A stretch of 64,000 nucleotides of DNA, from NCBI RefSeq assembly GCF_008035925.1, contig NZ_CP036264.1:5578402-5642401 (forward strand), in the 5' to 3' direction. Below the pieces are notes generated by a model, which was not told the DNA's origin, did not search any database, and saw only the letters and a program-made list of their open reading frames with translations. Source of the DNA: Stieleria maiorica. Its GTDB lineage: Bacteria > Planctomycetota > Planctomycetia > Pirellulales > Pirellulaceae. Both the position numbers and the translations under genes were made by a program. Within the stretch, counting starts at the first letter, position 1. Each line of letters opens with the position of its first letter. This document shows, one piece after another, positions 1-9,538 of the stretch.

Positions 1-232
1 TCGTCGCATCGCTGTCGGCCGATCGACCGCGTTGTCCGCCGGCAAAGATGCGTGTGGACTGACCAGGGGTCGGGGGAATATCCACCGTCGATTGACCCGG
101 CGACTCGGACCACTGGACGGTCTCTTCGTTGGGGTCTGGACCGCCGCCGTGATCGGAATCCGGCCGAGTATCCTCGGGGCCGTTTTCCTCATCCGGTTCG
201 TTTTCGTCGTCGTTCTCGAAGTGGTCGGTCAC
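1..232 (-). CDS. Acidic protein of unknown function, N-terminal part only (cut by window edge)
   Basis: On the minus strand a frame opens with GTG at 232 and stays open to base 1, giving 77 codons with no stop. The GTG shares bases with the TGA of the giant gene upstream (GTGA, 4-nt overlap), the usual arrangement for translational coupling. The N-terminus begins MTDHFENDDENEPDEE and is strongly acidic for about 40 residues, then turns to Pro, Ser, Thr and Gly. No signal peptide or membrane segment is visible, so a cytoplasmic or regulatory role is more likely than a surface one. I do not recognise a family. Coupling to a giant exported protein could mean a joint role, but that is inference. 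Confidence 0.6.
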   Translation of the reverse strand, partial: MTDHFENDDENEPDEENGPEDTRPDSDHGGGPDPNEETVQWSESPGQSTVDIPPTPGQSTRIFAGGQRGRSADSDAT

Positions 233-3200
233 TGGATGGCCCCCCGTTCGGTCAACGAGCTAGTCGGCGCGCCGGACGGTTGCAGACGAGCTCGGAAACG
301 ACCTGCCACGGAAAATCGGTCATGCCGATTGATGTCTGACGGGGGCGGAACATCAACGCGATCGGCGTGATCCGTTCGCGTTCGAGAGGGAACCCAGCTG
401 GAGGATTGGTTCGGATCCGGACGGGACTCGGTCGGTTGCTCGGCATCTTGATCCTGTTGTACGTCCAGGTCTTCCAGGTCTTCCAGATCGGCGTCGGGAT
501 CGACCGGCACGAGTCGTAAAGCGCCTCCGTCGGGGGCATCGCCGGGCAGGATCGGTTTTCCGTTGCGGAGATCCACGCTCAAAATCGAACGCACGTTTCC
601 GTCGCCCAGCACATATTGAATCTCGTAGCGGCCATCGGGCAGCGATTCAAACAACTTTTTTAGCTGATCGCCACTGATGATGTCGTCCGGCAAACGCGTC
701 GGCGGCACCAGATCGGCGGCCTGTGGATCAGGCGAACGGACGCGAAGCTGAAAGTACTCCTCGCGGACGATCGTGGTCGACGCGATGACTTCGGTGGTTT
801 CCATTGTGCCACCTAAGACGACGAAGGTTTGTTCGGCGCTGACGACGACTGGGGCTTGCTCGATGACCGGAATCACATCTCTCACCGGAAAGAAGGCGAC
901 CGGGATCGACAACGAGGGGATAATGAATTGCGCCGTGCCGTTTTCCAGGATCGGCGTTTGCGGATTCACTGCGGTCAGCGGGTTGTCGGTCGACGAAATC
1001 AATTCGCCCTCGACCACTTGAACATCGCTGTCGGCTTGTTGGATCGACTGACCGGTCACCAGAATGGACTCATGATGCCGCACCGAAAACCGCACCTGCA
1101 GCGGGTCGGTTGCTGAGGTTCGACCGTTCAGCCGTGATTCCAAAATGTCCGGCTCCAAATACAGATGCTCCACTTGCAACGGGGGCGCATCACCGCTCAA
1201 CAAATCGATCTGCTGGAATCGTTGGGTTGCCGCGCCCCAGTCGATGTTGATTGTAAGCCCACGTTCGCCTTCGTTACCGATTTTCACCGTCAATACGCCG
1301 GTCGCATCGTTGACCGCCGCCTGTTCCAATCGATTCGTCGTGACCGTCGTCGCATCGTAGAACGCGGTATCGCCGAGTCCGTCCCGCGGTCGTGTGGCAA
1401 AGATCCTCGCCACACCGACGCCGCCGCCGGTTTCGATTTGAAAGTCTCGCCCCAGCACGATCTCCGGCGCATCGATCATCACCGCTCCGGCGCTGCTTTG
1501 ACCAGCATCGATCTGCACCAGGTCGCCCAAGTGAATCAGCCGCTCGGCTTGCAACCGAATTCGACCATTCGCACCGCCCGCGATAATCTCTTCGTCTCCT
1601 TGCAGTGAGTCCAGGTCCGCAACGGACATTGAGTCGGTCACCCGAATCGAATCGCCCGCGTGAATTCGGATTTCCCCGTTGGTCGTCGAGATGACTTCGC
1701 GGTCATCGTTTCGATCCGACGACGCCAACCGGATCGAATCGAGTTCTTGGATCTGTGCGTCACCACGTGCGGTGCCGGAAACACGAAACGTCAACTCATT
1801 GACGTTGGTGACCAACCGAATCGCATCACTCCCGTCGCCGGTCCCGTTGCCGCTGGTGACGCTCAAATCGTCGGCGATCACCAACGAGTCAACGCCGAAG
1901 GACAGCACGTCATCGCTGGCAACGAGATGGACGTCGGTCACGTTGTCTTGTTGCAGCGAGCCGCCGTGGGTCGCCCCCACGATGGACCGGACCAAGATGT
2001 CGCTGTCGGCGGCCGTTGTGACCAGTCGCACATCACGGTGCTCGTTGCCATCCAGGCCGCTGGCGTTTTCGGAACGTACTTGATGCGCCACGATGTCCCC
2101 CACCGCAACGATCTCGATGCGTCCGTCGCTGGTCCGCACGTCGACCAACTCGATGCCTGACCCTTCGGCAATCTCCAACACGCCCGTTTGTTGAACCGAC
2201 GCGACCAGCTCTTTGATCTCGGTTTCGATCGCGTTGCCGTCGCCGATGCCACCGGCGACCTCGATTTGCACTCGCCCCGATTCTGCGATCAGGTCGACGT
2301 GTTGATCACCGGCATCGGCGAGCGATCCGAACGCGGATTCGATCTGGATCGCCAACCCGTCGGCCGCCGACCGGATCGACGAGACGAAGAGGTTTCCGGG
2401 GGCCTGCAAGAATGCCGTGCCGCGGCCCGCATCGATCAAGGAACCGTCTTGCAGCGCAATGGTGCTGCCTTGCAAGCTCGCGGCGTTTCCGGCCGTCAGG
2501 CGGACGCTGCCATCGGTCGATGTCAAATTTCCCGATGGCGTGAACACGATGTTCCTGCGAGCGGCGATGGTCACGTCGCCCTGTTCACTGGCGATACCGC
2601 CGCGGACCGTGATGTCGGATTGCCCACCGAAGTTCTGCAACAGGATGTCACCGGTCCCGCCGGCCGACAGCGCGGCGCCGGCGGCTTGCGACAAGACATC
2701 GATCGACGCGGTCTCGGTCAACACGCTGACCTCGCCGCCTTGATTGACGACTTGTCCGATACTTATCCGATCATCGCCGGCGTGCCGGATCAAGATCTCA
2801 CTGTCACTCCCGCCGCCGCTGAAAACATGCGACAAAGTGACGGTGCGGTCGGCGAGGATGTCCAATCGAATCGTTCCCTGGTCCGTGACCGCCTGCAAAT
2901 CCGACACACCGGTCACCTTCAGCGTGTCGGCCGCGCCGATGCCGAATCGCGAGCCCAATTGAATCTCACGGCCGACCAAATCGATTCCGTCATCGGCATC
3001 CGCATCGTCGATCGTGACCGCGTCGATCTGGATACGTCCGTCGCCGGCATCCACCAATCCAATCGGAAGTGCTCCGGTGGCGGATGGGGTTCCCGAGGAG
3101 TCGTCGCTGACGATAAAGATTGATCCCCCGGTCCCAGACGTGGTAGCGGAAAAGGATTGTCGCGCCACGACGTTAATGGGAACGGCGACCGAACCGATCG

Positions 3201-6200
3201 AGGCGACGGAGCCGGGCATGTTTGATTGTCCTGGATATGCTCCTCCGGCTACGATCATCACCGCATCGCCGGCGACGTTGACACTCCCTTGCCCGGGATC
3301 GGCGACGACGTTTCCTGCGGCGACCAACGTCACCGGCCCGCCGGTGGTTACCGCCGACCCCAAAATCAGATCCCCAGCGACTTGAACGTCGATCGAGTCA
3401 CCTGCAGAAACGAACACACGCAAGTCGCCCACCCCATCGCGAACGACGACCGCCTGGGCCGCCGACAAATCCACTTCACCGATGGCGTTGGTGATCGATC
3501 CCATGTCCAGATTACCGCTGGAGACCGCGGCGACTCGCGCCGCGTCGATCTTGGAACCCGACGTCTGCGTCACCGATCCGATCTGTCCAAGTCCATCGCT
3601 GCGACCGAGGACGACGGTGCCCACGGGAGCCGAGATCCGACCGAGTTGATAGTCACCTCCGTGCAAGGACACGGCGTCATCAGTCGCGACGCTGCGGAGT
3701 TCTGCGAGTGACAAATCGCTGATCGGGGCATCCGAATCGATCACCACGTGTCCGTCGGATGCGTCGACGATCGAACGGATGATCAGCTGATCATCGGCAA
3801 CGATTTCAACATCGCCGCCGCCGATGAGTGTCAGATCACCATCGATCGTCACCGATTCGGCCTCCAGCAGCAGTCCCCGGACGACGCCGGGCGAACCGAG
3901 CTGGACCTCGGCGTCCCAGATCAGTTGGTCGTCTCCCGAACCGCCGACCACCAGGGGCACGGCACGAAAATCCTGGCTGAATCCCGAAAACTGCAACCGG
4001 TCGTCCCCGCCGCCGCCATCGATCGACAGGCTGTCCGCGGGGGCTTCGAACTTCAATTCGCCGGTACGACCACCGCTGGTCAGCTGCCATCGGGTCTGCG
4101 ACGGATCCGCATCGGGATGGACGGCCAGTTGATCGTCCCCGGCAGTCAGTTGTGCCGACAGAACGGCTGTCGGCAGCTGTAAATCGATCTGGGAGACGCC
4201 GACCAACGTGACGTCGTAGTCGGGCGCGATGGACGGAGCATGCCGGGCGGTCAGACGCAGCTGATCGGTGCTTTGATAGACGATGTCAAACTGTTCGGGT
4301 GAATCGTTGCTGCTGCGATCACTGTCCATCATCCAAACCGCACCGTCGCCCATCACTTGGGAGGTGTCAAACACGATGTCGGCATCAAAGTGCAGTGGCG
4401 TCGCGCCGGTTCCGACGAAACCGTCGACGTCAATGTACAGCTGTGATTGGTCGACGGTGGCATCGAGGATTAAGTTGCCGCCGTTCAATCCGGCGATCGG
4501 TCGGACGGTCGGGTCGGACATCTGTGCATCGGCAAACGAATCGCCACTGCGGATTTCCAGGTTGACCCCGTTTCGGTTGACCAGAGTCACCTTGTCGACC
4601 ATCTGAACGTGATCGCCTGCGGTTACGATCGCGACGTCATTTCCGTCGCCGCCGAAGTAGGTGATGAAAGCCGGCACCGCGTCCGCCCCGGGACCGAACT
4701 GGGTAAAGACGCGTGCCCCATCGAACAGTTCACGCGGGTTCGCCAAGCGATTTCCGTCCTCGTCGAACTCGCTGTAGAACCGCCCCACCACCGGTTGCGA
4801 CGAATCGTTCTGCAGGATCAGTAATTCGGTGTCGCCGGGCAAGGCGGTGGAAATGTCCAACCGCAACAATGCGCCGCCCAGATCAATCGGCTGACCGGTG
4901 ACGCCGACCGAGTCGTACGCATCACCCGCGGTCGCCCCGTCAACGTCGGCCGCAAACACGGCATCGCCATCGAGGATCAGCGAACCGAATTGCGGCTGAC
5001 CGGTTGCCGCGCCGCTCGCGAACTGGTCGGGTGCCAAGGTGCCACCGTTGATCGTGACGGCACCCGAGATCGTTCCGCTGCCGGAGAGCACACCGTCGGG
5101 CTGGACGTTGACACGTGCGTCGCCGCTGATGCTGCCATCGACACGCAAGGTCCCGCCGATGACAACGAGGTCCGTGTCGGACGTGGTGTCTTTCACGACA
5201 ACCAATGTACCGTCACCGTGTTTTTCGACCCCAACCTGACCCTGGGAAACGATGGTCATGGCATCAAGCTGGACGACGCGATCCGGCTGGACCGAAATCA
5301 ATTGATCGAATCGAACGTCGGCCGATCGCAGCAGCGTGTCCGTTTCAAACTCGACCGCGTTTTGAAAGGTCACCGAGCCGTTCGTCAGAATCTGCCGCAT
5401 CGACATCGCCGCGGCAACGACCTGAATTCCTCCGCCGGCAGCCAGCGTGATGTCCTGCCAATCGGTCAAGTCGGCGTCCAATTGAATCGCAGCCTGAGCG
5501 TCCATCGACAATCGATCCCCACCGGCAAACGTGCCCCGCAGCGTGAGGGAGTCGCCTGCCGACAGCGTTACCTGATCGTCGGGACTGAGCGTGCGATGAT
5601 TGCCATCGAGCATCAAGTCCTGGGCCGCAGTCAGCTGCGACAACGTTCGCTGAAAAACAACGTCGCCGGTCAGTTGAATGTTGCCGCCGATCGTGGGCGA
5701 CGCTTCGACTGAACGAATCGTCGCGCCGAACAGTCGCAGCTGATCGGCGGACAGCACCACATCGCCGCCATCGACGGAGATGTCGCGCACATCCAACTCA
5801 TCCGCCGCGACGACCAGCGCGGCCAAGTCCGCGGCGCTGCCTGGTGATGCTCCGCCGACGTTGCCCCGAATGTCGACGTAGCCGCCGTCAGAAGCTCCGG
5901 TTGCATCGATCGTCAGTCGCCCCGCCGCCATGGATGCATCCGAGACGATCGGTCCGAACCAAGTCACGTCGCCGGCGACCATCGCCCCCGCACCGGTCTG
6001 AATCACCACCTCACCGACAAGACGAGCATCTCCGTTCAATAGCACGTTGCCGCCGCCCGATGCGATCGACGCGTCGCTGAGGAACAAGTTTGGCGCGTTC
6101 ACACTGACGCTGCCGTCAGCGCCGGCGGCCGAGGTTTCCAGCTTGCCGGCGATCGACAGTTGATCCGTCGCCACCATCACCAAGGGTCCGGCATCAGCAA

Positions 6201-7161
6201 CGACCTCGCCCGTCGCTGTGATTTGGCCCGAATGAAGGTTGATGGTCCCGGCCGAAACGTCACCCTGCAACACGGTTGCATCCATCGCGTGAATCGACAA
6301 CGTGCCTTGGATCTCAACGTCCCCCGCAAGATCGACTTCGGTCGCACTGGCAACACGCACGTCTTCGACTCGGCTGCCGTCGGAGGCATCCAATTGCCCG
6401 ATGCGAATCAAAGCGTCGGCACCCGAATCAAAATCAAAGAACAAACTGTTGTTGTCGGACGACGCGCTGATGATCGCGTCCCGCCAATCCACATCGCCCG
6501 ATCCGCCGATCACACGCACGCTGCCGTCCAGGGTGACCGTTCCATCAACGTTGAAGGCCCCCGAACCGACATCGACCTGCGTCAGTCCGCTCGGAAGGGC
6601 GGATCCGATCCGCACGCCGCCGGTCAGGTTCACGTCACGGTCGGCAAATTGAATCGACGTCCCGCTCGGTGACAATTCGATCGTTTCGGCAGCGATGTCG
6701 AGTTCGGTTGCCGGTGAAGGCGACGTGACCGGTTGGAACTCCAACATGACACGATCATTGCCGTCCCCTTCGATCACGTCCAAGTTGATTCCGTCTGGCA
6801 ATTCAATTCGCAGCAAATCGTCACCGCCGCCCAGATCAATCGTGACCTGACCGCCCGCAATCTCAGTCACGGAAAGCGGATCGCTCGGATCCCCCGTCGC
6901 ACCACCGGTGTGGCCGCTGATCGGAATCACCGTCCCGTTGCCGTCGGTCAGCTGGATCTCATCGCCGGCCCCAACGGTCTGGAGATGGACTTCGTCATTC
7001 GCGATGTCGCCAAAAATCAACAGCCCGCTGGCCGCCGAAAGTTCCGCCGTCGCGTTCAGGACGATCCGTGGCTCCAGCAGGGTCAGTCGTGGCACGAATC
7101 GGTTGTGCCCGTTAGCGCGGGCTTGTTTGCGGACCGAGTTTTCCGAGTCCAAGGTCTCCAT
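229..7161 (-). CDS. Giant cell-surface protein with LEPR motif, autotransporter-associated repeat and RTX-like motifs
   Basis: About 2310 residues. I start at the ATG at 7161 because it puts the planctomycete LEPR-type export motif (LEPRIVLNA) at residues 29-37. The frame stays open to 7428, but that extension would translate a palindromic intergenic repeat. After the motif comes a long beta-rich passenger, rich in Gly, Asp, Val and Thr, like filamentous-haemagglutinin and adhesin proteins. Near residues 640-715 there is a typical autotransporter-associated strand repeat (DGTLVVV, then GGTLRV, SGSGTISG and NGGTLAP). Short RTX-like Asp/Gly runs occur near 111-115 and 1045-1055 and may bind calcium. 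The C-terminal region is acidic (LEDLEDLD) and Pro/Ser-rich; no beta-barrel translocator is visible. Probably an adhesin or surface-layer component exported by a planctomycete-specific route. The architecture is clear, the function is inferred. Confidence 0.85.
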   Translation of the reverse strand: METLDSENSVRKQARANGHNRFVPRLTLLEPRIVLNATAELSAASGLLIFGDIANDEVHLQTVGAGDEIQLTDGNGTVIPISGHTGGATGDPSDPLSVTEIAGGQVTIDLGGGDDLLRIELPDGINLDVIEGDGNDRVMLEFQPVTSPSPATELDIAAETIELSPSGTSIQFADRDVNLTGGVRIGSALPSGLTQVDVGSGAFNVDGTVTLDGSVRVIGGSGDVDWRDAIISASSDNNSLFFDFDSGADALIRIGQLDASDGSRVEDVRVASATEVDLAGDVEIQGTLSIHAMDATVLQGDVSAGTINLHSGQITATGEVVADAGPLVMVATDQLSIAGKLETSAAGADGSVSVNAPNLFLSDASIASGGGNVLLNGDARLVGEVVIQTGAGAMVAGDVTWFGPIVSDASMAAGRLTIDATGASDGGYVDIRGNVGGASPGSAADLAALVVAADELDVRDISVDGGDVVLSADQLRLFGATIRSVEASPTIGGNIQLTGDVVFQRTLSQLTAAQDLMLDGNHRTLSPDDQVTLSAGDSLTLRGTFAGGDRLSMDAQAAIQLDADLTDWQDITLAAGGGIQVVAAAMSMRQILTNGSVTFQNAVEFETDTLLRSADVRFDQLISVQPDRVVQLDAMTIVSQGQVGVEKHGDGTLVVVKDTTSDTDLVVIGGTLRVDGSISGDARVNVQPDGVLSGSGTISGAVTINGGTLAPDQFASGAATGQPQFGSLILDGDAVFAADVDGATAGDAYDSVGVTGQPIDLGGALLRLDISTALPGDTELLILQNDSSQPVVGRFYSEFDEDGNRLANPRELFDGARVFTQFGPGADAVPAFITYFGGDGNDVAIVTAGDHVQMVDKVTLVNRNGVNLEIRSGDSFADAQMSDPTVRPIAGLNGGNLILDATVDQSQLYIDVDGFVGTGATPLHFDADIVFDTSQVMGDGAVWMMDSDRSSNDSPEQFDIVYQSTDQLRLTARHAPSIAPDYDVTLVGVSQIDLQLPTAVLSAQLTAGDDQLAVHPDADPSQTRWQLTSGGRTGELKFEAPADSLSIDGGGGDDRLQFSGFSQDFRAVPLVVGGSGDDQLIWDAEVQLGSPGVVRGLLLEAESVTIDGDLTLIGGGDVEIVADDQLIIRSIVDASDGHVVIDSDAPISDLSLAELRSVATDDAVSLHGGDYQLGRISAPVGTVVLGRSDGLGQIGSVTQTSGSKIDAARVAAVSSGNLDMGSITNAIGEVDLSAAQAVVVRDGVGDLRVFVSAGDSIDVQVAGDLILGSAVTTGGPVTLVAAGNVVADPGQGSVNVAGDAVMIVAGGAYPGQSNMPGSVASIGSVAVPINVVARQSFSATTSGTGGSIFIVSDDSSGTPSATGALPIGLVDAGDGRIQIDAVTIDDADADDGIDLVGREIQLGSRFGIGAADTLKVTGVSDLQAVTDQGTIRLDILADRTVTLSHVFSGGGSDSEILIRHAGDDRISIGQVVNQGGEVSVLTETASIDVLSQAAGAALSAGGTGDILLQNFGGQSDITVRGGIASEQGDVTIAARRNIVFTPSGNLTSTDGSVRLTAGNAASLQGSTIALQDGSLIDAGRGTAFLQAPGNLFVSSIRSAADGLAIQIESAFGSLADAGDQHVDLIAESGRVQIEVAGGIGDGNAIETEIKELVASVQQTGVLEIAEGSGIELVDVRTSDGRIEIVAVGDIVAHQVRSENASGLDGNEHRDVRLVTTAADSDILVRSIVGATHGGSLQQDNVTDVHLVASDDVLSFGVDSLVIADDLSVTSGNGTGDGSDAIRLVTNVNELTFRVSGTARGDAQIQELDSIRLASSDRNDDREVISTTNGEIRIHAGDSIRVTDSMSVADLDSLQGDEEIIAGGANGRIRLQAERLIHLGDLVQIDAGQSSAGAVMIDAPEIVLGRDFQIETGGGVGVARIFATRPRDGLGDTAFYDATTVTTNRLEQAAVNDATGVLTVKIGNEGERGLTINIDWGAATQRFQQIDLLSGDAPPLQVEHLYLEPDILESRLNGRTSATDPLQVRFSVRHHESILVTGQSIQQADSDVQVVEGELISSTDNPLTAVNPQTPILENGTAQFIIPSLSIPVAFFPVRDVIPVIEQAPVVVSAEQTFVVLGGTMETTEVIASTTIVREEYFQLRVRSPDPQAADLVPPTRLPDDIISGDQLKKLFESLPDGRYEIQYVLGDGNVRSILSVDLRNGKPILPGDAPDGGALRLVPVDPDADLEDLEDLDVQQDQDAEQPTESRPDPNQSSSWVPSRTRTDHADRVDVPPPSDINRHDRFSVAGRFRARLQPSGAPTSSLTERGAIQ

Positions 7162-7718
7162 GACAGCCCGACGCGTAAGCGAGGGTTCGTACGGCGCCCC
7201 TCGCTTACGCGTCGCCCTGGCATCATGCTGTTGCCGCTGCCGCGTCGAGAACAAGCCCTCAAGGCATGCGGCGATTCGCCCCCAAATCCGCGCCCCCACC
7301 CTTTGGCGGCCCAACCGCCTACCGACCCAGTCGTCGGCACACACCGTCATCGCCTGACCCTGCGCAGCAGCCAGCGACGGACGTGAGGAACGATCCAGGG
7401 ATGTCGGCGAGTCGTTGAAGGGGGTCACGAACAGCCCTTTACACTGCGCAAATCAGACAATCTCGGTACACCAGACAGACCACAATCACGCTCGCGCCCG
7501 ATGGGGCACGCCCCCAGCTTGTTAATCACGCGAAAATCTTCCCGAGGAACCGATTTTAATAGCCGGCGCTGGCGACCGTAGTCGAAAAACCGAAGGCATG
7601 GGCTTTCCGCCTGTCATCCATGCGAGCGTGGCAGATCGTCACGGTCCGCAAGTTCGCGTTTTCAACACGTCGCCGTCGAAAATCCGCTGCCGAATCGCCT
7701 CGCTATCCACGTTTCGCC
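7162..7718. other. Intergenic region between divergent genes
   Basis: This gap separates the inferred start of the giant gene (minus) from the small exported protein gene (plus). It holds the palindromic repeat at 7166-7217. A frame on the minus strand remains open to 7428, but its product is Arg-rich and low in similarity to anything I know. I see no clear promoter or RNA gene in the rest. Confidence 0.5.
7166..7217. repeat. Palindromic interspersed repeat, family D
   Basis: Two perfect 17-bp arms (7169-7185 and 7198-7214, core CGACGCGTAAGCGAGGG) flank a 12-bp loop. The element ends 5 bp before the inferred start codon of the giant gene, so on its mRNA the hairpin would sit in the 5' leader. 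A second copy, interrupted by an insertion, lies at 9275-9457, and a worn copy at about 25108-25160. Confidence 0.85.
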
Positions 7719-8270
7719 ATGAAATCGCAGACGCTCGCACTGATCGTCACGTTGGCCGTCGGCTCCAGCCTGGTGGGCCAGGAAGCCGGCGATCCGTTGC
7801 GACTTTCCCCGGTCCAGGTCGATGACGTCAGCCAGCCATCGGCCACGGAGCGGTCGCACGCCGACAGCGTGCCCGACACGTCCGCCTCGACCGGCAACCG
7901 CCCCGATGCCGCCGACAACGCCCGCGGACTTGTTCGATTGGACAAACCGATGTCACAGATCGAGCTCTCGGGATTGTCGGCGTCGGCCGAAGTTTCACGC
8001 CCTGGTTCCACACCGGCTGAAGTTCGCTGGATGACCGCGGCTGGAATCAGCACCCACAACGAACTCGAATCGGTGACCACCTATGCGCGGCGGCGGCTGT
8101 ACTTCGAAGACGCCGCATTGGAACGCTGCGGAAAATCCGACCACGTGCTTTCCAGTGGCATCCTGACCAATTTGCATTCCGGAGCCAAGTTTCTGGTCGA
8201 TACGGCATTGCTGCCCTTTCGCATGATCCGACAGCGGCCGGACGAATTGGTGGGCGCGCTGGCCGAGTGA
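7719..8270 (+). CDS. Small exported protein of unknown function
   Basis: 183 residues from the ATG at 7719. The N-terminus (MKSQTLALIVTLAVGSSLVG) is a typical Sec signal peptide, which is why this start is preferred over the earlier in-frame ATG at 7620, whose extension is Arg-rich. The mature part has a low-complexity polar stretch (residues 30-75) and then a more conserved-looking C-terminal half with an Arg/Tyr-rich segment (TTYARRRLYFEDAALERCG). It ends in a short hydrophobic stretch. The lipoprotein gene follows 172 bp downstream on the same strand. I recognise no family; a periplasmic role is likely. Confidence 0.65.
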   Translation: MKSQTLALIVTLAVGSSLVGQEAGDPLRLSPVQVDDVSQPSATERSHADSVPDTSASTGNRPDAADNARGLVRLDKPMSQIELSGLSASAEVSRPGSTPAEVRWMTAAGISTHNELESVTTYARRRLYFEDAALERCGKSDHVLSSGILTNLHSGAKFLVDTALLPFRMIRQRPDELVGALAE

Positions 8271-8442
8271 ATTCGGAAGTGGTCTTGGCGAGCCCGCCTT
8301 GACTTTGATAAGTCCCAAGGTTCGATGATCCGCCGCGCCGTACGACGCCGGCCGCAACGATGGCCTGACCATCACCGGGCGTTCCTGTTGAAGGTCCCGG
8401 TGTCGGAAACGGCATGCCCTCTCACCAACCCTGCAGACTGAC

Positions 8443-9186
8443 ATGACGCAACATCATCGCTTACGCAACCTCACCTGTGGCGGCATCGCCGCAGTCTTCT
8501 GCGTGCTGGCGTGCGGGTGTCACGACGGACCGCTGTATGGCCTGAAACGCATCAACCCCTACTATTCGATGCGGGAATGGAAACGCGACCGCGAATTGGG
8601 GGTCACCGATCACCAGCGACGTGAAGAGCTGGCATCGTTGGCCGGGCAGATCGGCGACATGAGTGCCAAAGAACAGGCGAAGTGGGCGCCCCACCTGGAT
8701 CGCATCCTGGGAAACGATCCCAGCCCCGAAATGCGGCGATTGTCGATTTTGGCGGCTGCCGAATTAAAAACACCCGGTGCCATCGAAATGATCGAACGCG
8801 GACTGGATGACGAAAGTTTGAAAGTCCAGATGGAAGCCTGTCGTTCACTCGGCAAGCGACGTGAACCGGAAGCCGCCCAGTTGCTCGCTTCCACCCTGGG
8901 AACGACCCCCGAATTGGATGTGAAGAACTCGGCGATCGCGGCACTGGGGAATCACAAAGGAACGATTCCCGTCGAATCCCTGCGGCTGGCGCTGGAGGAC
9001 CGTGATCCGGCGACCATCGATCTGGCGATGAAAAGCTTGAAAGGCGTCATCGGCAAGGACTACGGCAGCGATCCCAAGCAATGGATCGCGGCGATCGACG
9101 GACAGGCCGCGCCCACCGACGCCACGGCAGAATCCGAAGACGACGTCCGCGTCGCCGCCGAAGACGACGGAGCGACTTTGCGGTAG
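8443..9186 (+). CDS. HEAT-repeat lipoprotein
   Basis: 247 residues. The N-terminus is a lipoprotein signal: a basic start, a hydrophobic core and a cysteine cluster at residues 24-26 (VLACGC), so lipid attachment at Cys24 or Cys26 is expected. From about residue 90 the protein consists of paired amphipathic helices with the spacing of HEAT/PBS-type repeats (AELKTPGAIEMIERGL, ACRSLGKRREPEAAQLL, AIAALGNHKGTIPVESL). Such repeats form a solenoid used for protein binding; there is no catalytic motif. The C-terminal 30 residues are acidic and probably disordered. It is likely an envelope scaffold protein. The family-level call is sound, the partner is unknown. Confidence 0.75.
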   Translation: MTQHHRLRNLTCGGIAAVFCVLACGCHDGPLYGLKRINPYYSMREWKRDRELGVTDHQRREELASLAGQIGDMSAKEQAKWAPHLDRILGNDPSPEMRRLSILAAAELKTPGAIEMIERGLDDESLKVQMEACRSLGKRREPEAAQLLASTLGTTPELDVKNSAIAALGNHKGTIPVESLRLALEDRDPATIDLAMKSLKGVIGKDYGSDPKQWIAAIDGQAAPTDATAESEDDVRVAAEDDGATLR

Positions 9187-9274
9187 CGTTTCCGCCCGCC
9201 AGGAATCCTCGTAGCGGAACTCAGCAACGGCTTGTCGATTTCACCAAGTTTCCAAACGCGATGTAATCATGCCG

Positions 9275-9457
9275 GCCCGACGCGTTAGCGAGGGGCCGAA
9301 CATTGCCCCTCGCTTACCGGGCTGTCGATTTAATCGCAACCGAAACAAGAGTGAGCCGATGGCGCTAGCCACGGGCCTCGAAGGGCGATGCTGGCACCGC
9401 TAGGCCCGCGGCTAGCGCCGTCGGCTCACTAAATCGACAGGCCGTTACGCGTCGGGC
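9275..9457. repeat. Palindromic repeat family D, interrupted by an insertion
   Basis: The left arm is at 9275-9296, and the right arm begins at 9305 but breaks after 9317. It resumes at 9449-9457 after a 127-bp insert plus a duplicated TTAC. Removing the insert and one TTAC restores a hairpin with 22-bp arms matching at 21 positions. This lies in the 352-bp gap between the HEAT lipoprotein gene and the convergent DUF1549/1553 gene; nothing else is visible in that gap. Confidence 0.85.
9318..9444. mobile_element. MITE-like insertion with terminal inverted repeats and 4-bp target duplication
   Basis: A 127-bp element starts CGGGCTGTCGATTTA and ends with the inverse of CGGCCTGTCGATTTA (14 of 15 positions agree). 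It is flanked on both sides by TTAC (9314-9317 and 9445-9448), which fits a target-site duplication inside a family D hairpin. Its interior carries the family C palindrome (TGAGCCGATGGCGCTAGCC and its near inverse) found alone at 17505-17585 and 60807-60883. There is no open frame, so it is non-autonomous. Which transposase mobilised it cannot be seen in this window. Confidence 0.8.
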
Positions 9458-9538
9458 TGGCATAGGGAGCAAGGCGCCGGAAAAACCGAAAGCCTCCGCG
9501 GCTTCCGCTACCAACCGCATGCTCGCACCCGAAGTGTT

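Noticed and set aside
32-370. Short plus-strand frames at the left edge
   Set aside because: They lie opposite the acidic gene and the end of the giant gene and show no start signal or recognisable sequence.
7162-7428. N-terminal extension of the giant protein
   Set aside because: It would translate the palindromic family D repeat and displaces the LEPR motif from its usual position near the N-terminus.
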